From Polynucleobacter hallstattensis (GTDB lineage Bacteria; Pseudomonadota; Gammaproteobacteria; Burkholderiales; Burkholderiaceae), in NCBI RefSeq assembly GCF_018881835.1, contig NZ_JACVPO010000001.1, positions 434,001-498,000 of the forward strand: a stretch of DNA of 64,000 nt. The letters run 5' to 3'. Both the position numbers and the translations under genes were made by a program. The notes below the pieces were generated by a model. That model did not search any database. It saw nothing but the letters and a program-made list of their open reading frames with translations, and was not told where the DNA came from. This document shows positions 1 to 8,926 of the stretch, in pieces. Position 1 is the first letter of the stretch. Each line of letters starts with the position of its first letter.

Positions 1-370
1 CCAGGCCACTATTAAGCAATGGGTTACTTACAGTGGGTTGATTTACAACTGGACTAATCAGTCCTTGGGCTGCCAACTGAGCCGCCAGTAACTGCATGGG
101 ATCGGTAATTTTTGCAGAATCTTTATCTTGCTTTGTAAATCCTGGCAAATTTTGCATACCTAAGGTACCCAAACCAGTTTTAGGACTGCTTAATTTGCCT
201 GAATCTGTTCTCGCATCTAAGCGTGCCAGCATCTTTTGGTTCAAGGAAGACAAGAAAGTATCAAAACCAACAGGCATGGCAGAGCCGCCGGCAAGACTAC
301 CCGGTTGAGCAATAGCCTCACTGAAGGGGCTAACTGCTGCTTGCATCTGTATTTGACTGACTGTTGGCAT
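1..370 (-). CDS. fliK: Flagellar hook-length control protein FliK, N-terminal part (cut by window edge)
   Basis: The frame opens at the ATG at 370 and runs off the left edge, giving about 123 residues (MPTVSQIQMQ...). The visible part is Gln/Ser/Pro/Ala-rich and looks disordered, as FliK N-termini are; the conserved C-terminal substrate-switching domain would lie outside the window. Position directly after fliJ in a fliF-G-H-I-J run is the usual fliK place, so the call rests mainly on context. Known role of the family: secreted molecular ruler that sets hook length and switches FlhB specificity. A sigma-54-like promoter overlaps the end of fliJ 30 bp upstream, so it may be transcribed separately from fliFGHIJ. 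Confidence 0.7.
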   Translation of the reverse strand, partial: MPTVSQIQMQAAVSPFSEAIAQPGSLAGGSAMPVGFDTFLSSLNQKMLARLDARTDSGKLSSPKTGLGTLGMQNLPGFTKQDKDSAKITDPMQLLAAQLAAQGLISPVVNQPTVSNPLLNSGL

Positions 371-396
371 GCTTTCTCCAAATGGAACACTACCAA

Positions 397-843
397 CTAT
401 GCATCTTTCGTGCCAGTTTTATAACTCAGCCTTGCTGAGAAGTTATCTTCGAACTGGCTTAACTCTGCTTTAGCCAGCTTTATCTTGGCCTCTCGGTGCA
501 TTTTGTCGACCAACTTTGATAGCCCTCGAGTACGCATTCTGGCCATAGTAGCTGTTTTTAGGGTCTCCTCAGAAGCTCTAGTCAAGCCCTGAATCTGTCC
601 ATCCATCTCAATTGCGCTATGCAGTAACTTTTCTCTAAAGGCATTAGCGTCCTGAATAAATGCAACCGACGCTCCGCCCTTACCGCTGGCAAGCATTTGA
701 GCTTCATAATCTTTAGCGTATTGAAGTACTTGATCTTTAAAGGCTTTTTGCTGGTTTACCTGACTGGCAACACGTTTTGCTCGCGCCATAGCTTGATCTT
801 CCCGTATTTTGGCTAAGCGATGGAGGAGCTCTATGGCATTCAT
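397..843 (-). CDS. fliJ: Flagellar export chaperone FliJ
   Basis: A 148-residue, almost fully helical and highly charged protein with the coiled-coil pattern and length of FliJ. FliJ is the cytoplasmic stalk-like component of the flagellar type III export ATPase; it sits in the centre of the FliI hexamer and contacts FlhA. Sequence identity of FliJ is always low, so the call uses length, composition and its place five bases after fliI. Starts with ATG at 843. Confidence 0.85.
   Translation of the reverse strand: MNAIELLHRLAKIREDQAMARAKRVASQVNQQKAFKDQVLQYAKDYEAQMLASGKGGASVAFIQDANAFREKLLHSAIEMDGQIQGLTRASEETLKTATMARMRTRGLSKLVDKMHREAKIKLAKAELSQFEDNFSARLSYKTGTKDA
400..415 (-). promoter_or_regulatory. 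Sigma-54-type promoter for fliK
   Basis: On the minus strand the site reads TGGCACGAAAGATGCA: GG at -24 and GC at -12 with the required 10-nt spacing, and a perfect TGGCACG upstream half. It overlaps the last bases of fliJ and ends about 30 bp before the fliK start. The -12 half (ATGC instead of TTGC) is weaker than the fliD site at 12654-12669. Confidence 0.55.
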
Positions 844-848
844 CAGAT

Positions 849-2234
849 TTACGGGTTGGGCGGGCTAATTTCAGCTAACAAGCTCTCAGTTTGATCTATT
901 GGCACAGTTACATCGGCGTCTTGCTGTAAAAAAGCCTGAATTTTGGGCCAAGCTTGCAAAGCAGCGTCTAATTCTGGATCGCTACCTGCAATATAAGCGC
1001 CCATTGAAACTAGATCTCTACCCCGCATGTATCGGCTGTATAGCTGCTTCATTCTTCTAGCAGAAAGTAGGTGCTCTTTAGAGACTACTTTTGGCATTAC
1101 ACGAGAAATTGATTTCTCCACATCAATAGCTGGGTAGTGTCCGCTATCGGCTAACTCTCTAGAAAGGAAGAAGTGCCCATCTAAAATACCGCGAGCTGTA
1201 TCAGCAACAGGATCATTAGTGTCATCACCCTCGAGCAACACAGTATAAAAAGCAGTGATCGAGCCATCGGGGTTGGCGCCATTGCCGACTCGCTCAACTA
1301 ACTCAGGCATGCGGGCGAATACACTAGGCGGATAGCCACGTGCAACCGGTGCCTCTCCCAAGCTAAGGCCAATTTCTCGCAAAGCCATGGCATAACGGGT
1401 GAGTGAATCCACAATCAAAACTACATGTTTGCCTTGATCTCGAAACCAGATCGCCACATCGGTTGCGTATGACGCTCCTTTTGAGCGCGCTAAAGGGGAA
1501 GCATCTGCAGGTGCAGCAACAACCACAGCACGCTTAAAGGATTCTGGTCCTAGAGTATCTTCACAAAACTCCCGCACTTCACGGCCACGCTCGCCAACTA
1601 GACCAATCACAATGACATCAGCAACACAATTGCGCGCGAGCATTCCTAATAAAACACTTTTACCGACACCGGAACCCGCAAATATTCCAACGCGTTGACC
1701 ACGGCCTACTGTTAACAAACCATTGACTGCCTGAATACCAACATCCAATGGTTCGTGGATAGGCGTTCTGTCCAAGGGATTTAACATTCTTTGAATGATG
1801 GGTGAAAATTGTTTTTCACCGTAACCCTTCCCATCGATTGGTCGGCCCAAACCATCGACTACTCTGCCAAGCAAACTCTCGCCAATCGTCAAGGGTTCAC
1901 CTACGCTACTAGAGATATAACCTGCACCAGAATTAAAGGGCGTATTTGCTGGATACACTAATGCACCTGGCGAAATATTTTCCATAGCATCAATCGGCAT
2001 CAAATAAGTGATGGCACCATTAAAGCCAATACACTCGGCATCATAAGTCTTGCCGCCCAACTCGGATAGGATGGTTGCGCCAGACCCAATGCTCATTGGC
2101 AAGCCTTCAACCTCTAAAACAATTCCAGAGACGCGCTTTAACTTCCCTTCTCGAATCGAGTAAGGCGTTTGCATGAGATGTTGGCGCCGCAACTCTATCT
2201 GATCTACCAACTCATGAGCTTGCAAAACACTCAT
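849..2234 (-). CDS. fliI: Flagellum-specific ATP synthase FliI
   Basis: 461 residues, the family's usual size. The P-loop GSGVGKS is at residues 187-193, the Walker B strand VVLIVDSLTR at 271-280 and the GERGREV segment at about 214-220, all typical of F1-beta-like type III export ATPases. It energises export of rod, hook and filament subunits at the base of the flagellum together with FliH and FliJ. The ATG overlaps the fliH stop codon (ATGA, 2231-2234), indicating translational coupling. All expected catalytic motifs are present. Confidence 0.97.
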   Translation of the reverse strand: MSVLQAHELVDQIELRRQHLMQTPYSIREGKLKRVSGIVLEVEGLPMSIGSGATILSELGGKTYDAECIGFNGAITYLMPIDAMENISPGALVYPANTPFNSGAGYISSSVGEPLTIGESLLGRVVDGLGRPIDGKGYGEKQFSPIIQRMLNPLDRTPIHEPLDVGIQAVNGLLTVGRGQRVGIFAGSGVGKSVLLGMLARNCVADVIVIGLVGERGREVREFCEDTLGPESFKRAVVVAAPADASPLARSKGASYATDVAIWFRDQGKHVVLIVDSLTRYAMALREIGLSLGEAPVARGYPPSVFARMPELVERVGNGANPDGSITAFYTVLLEGDDTNDPVADTARGILDGHFFLSRELADSGHYPAIDVEKSISRVMPKVVSKEHLLSARRMKQLYSRYMRGRDLVSMGAYIAGSDPELDAALQAWPKIQAFLQQDADVTVPIDQTESLLAEISPPNP

Positions 2235-3058
2235 TTTAGATTCGCCTGATCATCAGGATTCATTTCAGAATCGCTCTGTATATCTTTTTCAGGATACTTC
2301 TCTTCTGCAGTGTGCGACTCACTATCAAACTGATTATCTAAGAGTGCGGCAGAAGATTTTGGAGTAATTCCTTTCTCGTCTTGCATTGCTACACCATCTA
2401 AACCCAAGGCGGCCTTGACTAATGCGATACGCGCTTCAACCCCCACATCAATACGAGCACCACTCACCTCTACGTAAGCATGCCCAGGGCGAACATCTGC
2501 ATCTACTAAGATAGTGCAATTAAATGGCAAACCTGGATCTTCAACAATTCTTCTCCAAGTTTCCACCTCTTCAGCGCGTAAGCGTAGATAAAGATTCTCA
2601 CCAGGTCGAGGTAAACGCATCAGCGCTTCTTGCACCGCCATGACAAAAGGAGCGCGCTCCATAGAACTGTTTGCGCTTAAACGTGAGGCGATTTCAAAGC
2701 TAAATTGTGTTAGCGGTTCTGCAATAGCCTCAGGCATACCACTTACTGCCTCTAAAAGATGACCCAAGGCATTTTGCAAACGCAGTATCTCTTCTTCTGC
2801 GTCTTGGTACCCTACTTTATATCCCTCTTCATGACCAGTTGCCTTACCCTCGTTATAACCCGCTTCACGACCTTCTACAAAGCCTTGATTGGAGCCAAGC
2901 TCATAAGCCTCTTTGTAAGCTGCCTCGCGTATGGCTTCAACTTCTTCAACCGTAGGGTAGTAAATCGGAGCCACCTTAGGTGGCTTAGGAGGTGCAGGAG
3001 GATCAAAAGAAGGTGGCTCCCATCGCGTTAGCAAGGAGTCCTCATCAGAGGAAGGCAT
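2231..3058 (-). CDS. fliH: Flagellar assembly protein FliH
   Basis: Regulator of the FliI ATPase that links it to the C-ring. The reading frame can be extended to a GTG at 3100, but that would overlap fliG by 56 bases; the ATG at 3058 (MPSSDEDSLL) has an AGAGAGG-type ribosome site upstream and overlaps fliG by only 14 bases, so I prefer it (275 residues). The centre carries the G-rich helical repeats with EGREAGYNEGKATGHEEG-like spacing that mark FliH GxxxG segments, followed by the conserved C-terminal FliH domain (VDADVRPG...GARIDVG). The tail after the FliH domain is an acidic, unconserved extension. Confidence 0.93.
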   Translation of the reverse strand: MPSSDEDSLLTRWEPPSFDPPAPPKPPKVAPIYYPTVEEVEAIREAAYKEAYELGSNQGFVEGREAGYNEGKATGHEEGYKVGYQDAEEEILRLQNALGHLLEAVSGMPEAIAEPLTQFSFEIASRLSANSSMERAPFVMAVQEALMRLPRPGENLYLRLRAEEVETWRRIVEDPGLPFNCTILVDADVRPGHAYVEVSGARIDVGVEARIALVKAALGLDGVAMQDEKGITPKSSAALLDNQFDSESHTAEEKYPEKDIQSDSEMNPDDQANLK

Positions 3059-4139
3059 CAGCGGACTTACCTCTCTCCATATTGACTCGACCCTCTTCAC
3101 TCAAGGCACGTGCTATCGCAATCACATCTTTCTGACTTAACTCGACTTCGATCACCTTCACAGGCGGCCTTGTTTCGAGATCCTCACGCACTGTATCAGC
3201 AGAGCGTTTTGCCATATTCTTAAAGATTTTTTCACGCAATTTTGGACTTGCACCTTTTAACGCAATGATGAGTGTCTCTTGCGGAACCTCTGTCAATAAA
3301 GTCTGTAATGAACGATCTTCCAGCTCCAAAAAGTCTTCGAAGACAAACATTTTTTCTTGAATAGCATCTGCCAAGTCACTGTTGTAGTTTCGAATATTTT
3401 CTAAAGCGACTTTATCCAATCCACCCGAAAGCATATTCAAAATCTCGGCAGTAGGTACTACGCCGCCAACAGTACTGCGACGGAAATCCGAATCTGGGCC
3501 AGAAGAGCGAGACATTACCTCGTTCAACTCTTTGAGAGCGGCTGGCTGTACTTTCTCCAAAAGAGCAATACGCAAGATGAGTTCGTTACGCAGTTCATCT
3601 TGGAATAGCTTCAGCAGGCCGGCTGCTTGCGTAGGATCCAGGAACACCATCACGGTTGCAATAATTTGCGGATGTTCATTTTTGATAAGCTCATACAGAA
3701 CATCTGACTCCATGCGCTTCAGAGTTTCGATACCAGACATGTCCAGCGTAGACTCAAGGCGCCCTAATAGATCTGAAGCTCCTTCTGCGCCCATGGCTTT
3801 GGTAAGCATGTTCTGCATAAAATCATCAGTGTCAAATGCAACTTGGGTGTTGTTGGAGCTGACGTCCTTAAATTGCCGCAGCACTTCTAATACTAAATCT
3901 CTACTTAAAGAACGCACGACGGCCATCTTTCCTGAGAGGCGTTGCACCTCAAATGGAGTCATACCGCGCATCACATTAGCTGCAGATTCAGCACCAACAG
4001 CCAAAAGTATTACTGCAGCACGAGAAGCACCGTCCAAATCATCGAAAGAAATCGTACCGCCAACAGGCGCAGCTTTGACTCCCTCTTTCAGAGCCTCTGC
4101 TATCGATAGCGATTTTTCTACGGGAGCTTCATCAGCCAA
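3045..4139 (-). CDS. fliG: Flagellar motor switch protein FliG
   Basis: C-ring rotor protein that binds FliF, FliM and the stator MotA. 364 residues, about 30 longer than typical because of an N-terminal extension before the conserved DLDGASRAAVILLAVG start. The middle-domain EHPQ motif is at residues 155-158 and the charged C-terminal torque helix region (EVPQETLIIALKGAS, then KNMAKRSADTVREDL) is present. It lies between fliF (17-base gap) and fliH (overlap). Nothing essential is missing. Confidence 0.97.
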   Translation of the reverse strand: MADEAPVEKSLSIAEALKEGVKAAPVGGTISFDDLDGASRAAVILLAVGAESAANVMRGMTPFEVQRLSGKMAVVRSLSRDLVLEVLRQFKDVSSNNTQVAFDTDDFMQNMLTKAMGAEGASDLLGRLESTLDMSGIETLKRMESDVLYELIKNEHPQIIATVMVFLDPTQAAGLLKLFQDELRNELILRIALLEKVQPAALKELNEVMSRSSGPDSDFRRSTVGGVVPTAEILNMLSGGLDKVALENIRNYNSDLADAIQEKMFVFEDFLELEDRSLQTLLTEVPQETLIIALKGASPKLREKIFKNMAKRSADTVREDLETRPPVKVIEVELSQKDVIAIARALSEEGRVNMERGKSADAFL

Positions 4140-4156
4140 AACAGATTCTCCTCATG

Positions 4157-6106
4157 TTATACGGCCGGCGCAGCTTCAGCATTGCCAGCATTTTGCTTAG
4201 CCGCATCTTCAGACAACCACTCTTTGAAAATTGCAGAAACTGCCCTAGGATTATTTTCCACAAAATCCTTAGCGTATTGAAGCAGCTCTTCGTACTCTTG
4301 CTTCTTCTCTTCGTCGATCCGTTTACGCTCTTCTTCAGTCCGTTTGCGATCCTCTTCAGCTCTAGCTCGCTCTTCTTCTTCAGCAAGGCGTTGGCGCTCG
4401 CGCAAGAGCTCCACTTCCATACGGCGCTTTTCACGCGCCCGAGGATCCATCTGCGCCATTTCAGCTTTAATCTTCTCGTCAAACTCTTCCTCAATACGCT
4501 GCTCTTCCATAACTTCGTCCTTTTTCGGAGGGAAGAGTAAGGGGCGCACAACTCCAAAAAACATCAAGCCGAGCGAGCCCAAAATAATGGCGAACTTAAA
4601 GAATTCTTTGCTTAGCTCAATGATTCCAGGCTGCTTATAAAACGGGGGTTCATCACTCAACTCCACCTTAAATGGAATGTTAGCTACGCTGACGCTATCG
4701 CCACGACGCTCTGAAAACCCGACGGCATCCCTCACTAAATTATTGATTTGCTCAAGTTCTTTAGCGTTATATGGAATCGGTTTTCGGGGCTTCCCATCCT
4801 TATCTTCGCCAGCAGGCTGTTTATAGTTCACCACTACACCAGCTGAAACCCTCCTGACTTGACCTTTCTCAGACTTAATCCTCTGAATAGCGCGGTCAAG
4901 CTCGTAATTGATCGTTGCATCTTTTTTAATATTGCTGGCGCTAGAACCTGAACTAGTGGGGGGTGCATTGAGGTTTTGCGGTCCCGCTGCACCACCAGCA
5001 GCTTGAGTATTAATCGGCGCTTGCCCAGCGCCAGGCGCTTGATTGGTTAAAGCGCCAGGAACACCAGAAGTAGTCGAGCTGGGAGTGGCAGCTTCATTGG
5101 TTTGTTGACTGCGAATCGAAGATTGATTGGGTGGCGAATTACGACCAAAAGTTTCTTCAGTTCTCTCTAGCTCGCCAAAATCCATGTCCACCGTGACTTG
5201 CGCTCGGACATTTTCCTTACCAGTGACAGGTTCTAAGATCGATTGCACCCGCTTAGACAGGGCACCCTCAAGTTCAGCAACATACTTTAGTTGCGTGCTA
5301 TCCAAGCCTGCCAGACGCTGTGCATTAGGTGCAAGCAAACTGCCTTCTGAATCAACAATTGTTACATTTGCGGGGCCAAGATTTGGGACGGAAGAACCCA
5401 CTAAATTGGTAATGGCTGCAACTTGCTGAGGATCTAAAAAGCGTCCAGGGTGCATCGTCACAATGACAGAGGCAGTAGGCTTTTCCTGTTCGCGCATAAA
5501 AGCCGTCTGCTTAGGAATCGCTAACATGACCCTTGCGGACTTGACTTGCGCTAAAGAGCTGATGCTACGGGCTAATTCACCTTCTAAACCACGCTGGTAA
5601 TTGACTTGCTCTACAAACTGGCTCGTTCCCATTTTTTGATTTTCGAGCAGCTCAAAACCCACATTACCAGCCTTGGGTAAGCCTTGACCCGCCAAACGCA
5701 ATCGGGTTTCATAAACCGCGGATTCAGGCACCAATATGGCTGCCCCGCCTTCGGTGAACTTGTAAGGCACGTTCATTTGTTGTAAGGCTGCCACGATTGC
5801 AGCCCCATCTCGCTCATTAATGCTGGAAAACAAGATGCGATAGTCGTCTTTACTTTTTCCAGAGATAAAAACAAATACCAGTACGGCTATTACCAAAAAT
5901 ACTGCTGCTGACAAAATCAGGCGTTGCTGAGCATTGAGCGCTTTGATGCGATTTTGTAGGCCTACTAAACTTTGGGGGAGTGACCCACCACCCCCGCTAA
6001 AAGAGCTGGCTGGAGCTATCGGGGCAGCGGCAACCTGCGAGCCAATATTGACTACTGCCGCATCTCGCTCACTTTCCTGTATTCCGGGTTGCGTTTCTTC
6101 ACTCAA
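4157..6106 (-). CDS. fliF: Flagellar MS-ring protein FliF
   Basis: 649 residues. First membrane segment at about residues 63-83, a large periplasmic part with the ring-building motifs (FSSINERDGAAI, MLAIPKQTAFMREQEKPTA), a Gly/Ala/Pro/Ser-rich low-complexity insert near 325-400, a second membrane segment near 515-535, and a cytoplasmic tail ending in the FliG-binding NPRAVSAIFKEWLSED region. A strongly charged coiled-coil stretch (repeated ERKR/EEE) precedes the FliG-binding tail and is longer than in enteric FliF. First gene of the leftward fliFGHIJ operon and the nucleus of basal body assembly. Confidence 0.97.
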   Translation of the reverse strand: MSEETQPGIQESERDAAVVNIGSQVAAAPIAPASSFSGGGGSLPQSLVGLQNRIKALNAQQRLILSAAVFLVIAVLVFVFISGKSKDDYRILFSSINERDGAAIVAALQQMNVPYKFTEGGAAILVPESAVYETRLRLAGQGLPKAGNVGFELLENQKMGTSQFVEQVNYQRGLEGELARSISSLAQVKSARVMLAIPKQTAFMREQEKPTASVIVTMHPGRFLDPQQVAAITNLVGSSVPNLGPANVTIVDSEGSLLAPNAQRLAGLDSTQLKYVAELEGALSKRVQSILEPVTGKENVRAQVTVDMDFGELERTEETFGRNSPPNQSSIRSQQTNEAATPSSTTSGVPGALTNQAPGAGQAPINTQAAGGAAGPQNLNAPPTSSGSSASNIKKDATINYELDRAIQRIKSEKGQVRRVSAGVVVNYKQPAGEDKDGKPRKPIPYNAKELEQINNLVRDAVGFSERRGDSVSVANIPFKVELSDEPPFYKQPGIIELSKEFFKFAIILGSLGLMFFGVVRPLLFPPKKDEVMEEQRIEEEFDEKIKAEMAQMDPRAREKRRMEVELLRERQRLAEEEERARAEEDRKRTEEERKRIDEEKKQEYEELLQYAKDFVENNPRAVSAIFKEWLSEDAAKQNAGNAEAAPAV

Positions 6107-6267
6107 TTTTGATAGATTCCGTCATGTCAGGGCTGATTCTGAAAAGATCATAACACTATATATGGGACATTTTTGCCTATTTTGCCTAAATGTTGATATC
6201 CTTGAGTCCTATTTTATAGAAAACGGCAAATATTGCCTAATCATCAAATCCCTTAAAAAATCATTCA
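6107..6267. promoter_or_regulatory. Divergent fliF / fleS control region with repeated TTGCC boxes
   Basis: 161 bp between two divergent flagellar operons. It contains a direct repeat TTTGCC-TAT-TTTGCC-TAA at 6172-6189 (9-bp period) and, 35 bp further, an inverted repeat GGCAA-ATA-TTGCC at 6225-6237. Between them a plausible sigma-70 promoter faces fleS: TTGATA at 6193-6198 and TATAGA at 6215-6220, spacer 16. No site with sigma-54 spacing was found on either strand. The same box types occur upstream of flhA and rpoN (see findings). The assignment as operators is inference. Confidence 0.45.
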
Positions 6268-7422
6268 TTGAACCCAGATACCAGCAAATTATCTCCCGAG
6301 CAGCACACCCTAGATGCCACCAAACATCTGGAAGAGGCTTTTGCGATTTTCTACGCGGAATCCCAGAAACTCGAGGCTCAACAGACCGCCCTGCAGGACA
6401 AGATCAACCAACTCAGCAGCGAACTACAAAAGTCAAATCAACGCTTGGCGATTCTGCTCAATGCCATTCCAGCAGGGGTGATTTTGCTGGAAAACGAAGT
6501 GGTTTTATTACACAACCCAGCTGTGCTCATTTTTCTTCCTGATTTAAAACCAGGGGTAACTTTTGAAATTCCAGCAGATTGGCTGGGCTCCATCACCCCA
6601 GGGGAATACGTCATTGCAGAAAAGGGTATTCATCAACGCATACAAAAAACGGTGCAAGTTATTCGAATCAACGAAGGCTCGCGCAGTTTTATTCAAATTC
6701 AAGATATCACTGCCAATATTTTGCGACATGAAGAAACGCAACGAGAAAATCGTTTAGCGGCCATGGGGCGCATGGCAGCTGGTATAGCCCATCAATTTCG
6801 TACGCCCCTAGCAACGGCACTGCTTTATGCATCCCATCTGTGTGATGGAGAGATTAACACTGACACTGCTAAAGAATTCGCTGATCGCTTGCGCAAACAA
6901 CTATTGGATCTTGAGAAATTATCCCAAGATATGTTGCGTTTTATTTCAAACAAACCCAATAAGACAGTATTGGTAAACGCTACCCAAATCATTGAAGAGG
7001 CTCAGGCAAGTATTCAGTTTCTCTTTAAGGCTAAGCAAGTCAGTTTGTCGGTCACCATGAGCAATATCAATCAGGGAAATCTACTAGTTGAGCCCAAAGC
7101 AATCTCCAATGCCATTGTTGCAATTTTGGAAAATGCGCTTGCTGTTTCCAAAACAAATCAAATTGTTAGTTTGATGGCTGCCAACGATCAGCAAATGCTC
7201 ACGATTACGATTTCTGATCAAGGCCCAGGTATCCCAAAGGAAATTCTCAATTCCTTATTTGAACCCTTTGCAACCACTAGCGCCAATGGTACTGGGCTTG
7301 GCCTATCTATTGCAAAAAATACTATTGAAACGCACCGAGGCAGTATTAGTGCGGAAAGCTCTAAACACGGCGCTGTCTTTAAGATCAGGCTTCCTTATGC
7401 CCAACCCTCCTTGATTCCTTAA
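6268..7422 (+). CDS. fleS: FleS/FlrB-like flagellar sensor histidine kinase
   Basis: 384-residue soluble kinase with no membrane segment. A coiled coil (about 30-60) leads into a PAS-like domain (about 62-150), then the H-box MAAGIAHQFRTPLA with phospho-acceptor His175, an N-box (ILENALAVS), a G1 box (ISDQGPGIP) and the F/G2 boxes (LFEPFATTS, GTGLGLSIAKN). This is the layout of FleS/FlrB, which phosphorylates FleR/FlrC to switch on middle flagellar genes with sigma-54. It lies 14 bases before the fleR-like regulator and divergent from fliF, as in Pseudomonas and Vibrio, which supports the assignment over a generic NtrB. The trigger is unknown. Confidence 0.85.
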   Translation: MNPDTSKLSPEQHTLDATKHLEEAFAIFYAESQKLEAQQTALQDKINQLSSELQKSNQRLAILLNAIPAGVILLENEVVLLHNPAVLIFLPDLKPGVTFEIPADWLGSITPGEYVIAEKGIHQRIQKTVQVIRINEGSRSFIQIQDITANILRHEETQRENRLAAMGRMAAGIAHQFRTPLATALLYASHLCDGEINTDTAKEFADRLRKQLLDLEKLSQDMLRFISNKPNKTVLVNATQIIEEAQASIQFLFKAKQVSLSVTMSNINQGNLLVEPKAISNAIVAILENALAVSKTNQIVSLMAANDQQMLTITISDQGPGIPKEILNSLFEPFATTSANGTGLGLSIAKNTIETHRGSISAESSKHGAVFKIRLPYAQPSLIP

Positions 7423-7436
7423 CCTAGAAAATATCT

Positions 7437-8912
7437 ATGCGTGCTAGCGACCCACAACCATTTCCCGTGATTTTGATTGAAGATGATGAGGATCTCAGAG
7501 AGGCCATTGCGGTCACTTTACGTATGAATAAGATCGATTTTGTGACACATCAGCGAGCTGAAACAGTCATTCCTTTACTACGTGCAGATCTTAAAACTGT
7601 TTTAGTAACCGATTACAAATTACCAGGAATGACTGGTTTAGATTTACTGAAGATCGCACAAAAAGAATGTCCTGATCTTGCGGTAGTCATCATGACTGCC
7701 TTTGCAGATGCCAAATTAGCAGTAGAGGCTCTTCGGGCTGGTGCAAGGGATTTTTTAATTAAACCGTTTGTGCCGCAGCAGCTCATTGAAATCATTGCCC
7801 GCAATCAACCTGAATCCATCAAAACATCTGAAGTAGTCACTCCTACTCAAGGCTCACAACTAGTAGGCTCCGAGATTCGCAGCCCCGCGCATCAATTAAT
7901 TGCTGCCGATCCCGAAACGATTGCCACATTTGCTCGCTGCGAGAGAGTAGCGGGAACGGACACGAGCGTCTTGGTCACCGGCCAATCTGGAGTAGGCAAG
8001 GAATTGGTGGCTCGTCACATACACCTGCATTCCAAAAGAGTGAATGGCCCCTACATAGCGATTAACTGCGCTGCGATTCCAGATACCCTACTGGAATCAA
8101 TTCTTTTCGGACATGAAAAGGGCTCCTTTACTGGCGCTACCAAAGCCCAAACCGGCAAATTTGAGCAAGCCCATAAAGGCACACTTTTTCTAGATGAGAT
8201 TGGTGAAATGCCTGCCTCTTTGCAAGCGAAGTTATTACGAGTGTTGCAAGACAAAATGGTGGAACGAATTGGCTCTACTGAACTCATCCAAGCCGATGTC
8301 AGAGTCATAGCAGCAACCAATCGCAACCTTCAAGAGCAGGTTAAGAGCGGTCAATTTCGGGAGGATCTCTACTTTCGATTGGCCGTATTCCCAATCCACG
8401 TTGCCGAGCTTTGTAAGCGGCCACTCGATATCTTGCCCCTTGCCGATTTCTTTTTATCCCGTTACCGCATGAATATTGGCCGAGATCAGCTCATATTGAG
8501 TGAAGGGGCAAAAAAACTGCTGAAAACGTATTCTTGGCCTGGTAACGTTCGGGAACTAGAGAATATTATCCAAAGAGCCGTATTACTAGCTGATGGAGAC
8601 CAAATTTTGGCGGAGGACTTAGAGCTAGAGGATATACGCATGAATCCGCCAGGAATAGCAAAAAATGCTATTCCCGACTTACCTCTTGCTGAGAAAAGTA
8701 TTGTTTATACCCCAGAAAGTGGCATAAATATTGCATCAGTTATTGATGAAATTGGGCAAGACATTGATTCAGTAGAGCGAGAACATATTCTGAAAGTCTT
8801 GGCTAAAGTCGATGGCAACAGAACCAAGGCAGTAGAAATTTTAGGGATTTCGGCTCGTGCATTGCGTTACAAGCTGAAATCTTATAAAGAGGCTGGCTTT
8901 ATTAATGATTGA
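7437..8912 (+). CDS. fleR: FleR/FlrC-like sigma-54-dependent flagellar response regulator
   Basis: 491 residues. Receiver domain with acidic pocket D16/D17, phospho-acceptor D59 (VLVTDYKLPG) and K109; AAA+ domain with Walker A GQSGVGKE at 182-189 and Walker B LFLDEIGEM at 250-258; a Fis-type helix-turn-helix at the C-terminus (about 450-491). The sigma-54 contact loop reads GSFTGA (229-234) instead of the usual GAFTGA. Activates middle flagellar genes with RNA polymerase carrying sigma-54; rpoN is encoded at 30.5 kb and consensus sigma-54 sites precede fliD and fliK. Paired with the kinase just upstream. Confidence 0.9.
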   Translation: MRASDPQPFPVILIEDDEDLREAIAVTLRMNKIDFVTHQRAETVIPLLRADLKTVLVTDYKLPGMTGLDLLKIAQKECPDLAVVIMTAFADAKLAVEALRAGARDFLIKPFVPQQLIEIIARNQPESIKTSEVVTPTQGSQLVGSEIRSPAHQLIAADPETIATFARCERVAGTDTSVLVTGQSGVGKELVARHIHLHSKRVNGPYIAINCAAIPDTLLESILFGHEKGSFTGATKAQTGKFEQAHKGTLFLDEIGEMPASLQAKLLRVLQDKMVERIGSTELIQADVRVIAATNRNLQEQVKSGQFREDLYFRLAVFPIHVAELCKRPLDILPLADFFLSRYRMNIGRDQLILSEGAKKLLKTYSWPGNVRELENIIQRAVLLADGDQILAEDLELEDIRMNPPGIAKNAIPDLPLAEKSIVYTPESGINIASVIDEIGQDIDSVEREHILKVLAKVDGNRTKAVEILGISARALRYKLKSYKEAGFIND

Positions 8913-8926
8913 TTTTGTTAGATAAT

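Noticed and set aside
3532..4200. 222-residue frame opposite fliG
   Set aside because: Antisense to a clear FliG coding sequence, Ser/Arg/Thr-rich composition typical of a reverse-frame shadow.
4132..4557. 141-residue Lys/Arg/Ser-rich frame inside fliF
   Set aside because: Same strand but shifted frame over the charged coiled-coil part of FliF; composition follows from the GAG-rich codons there.
5934..6542. 202-residue frame spanning the fliF-fleS gap
   Set aside because: It crosses a promoter region and overlaps the well-supported FleS start in another frame; no recognisable domain.
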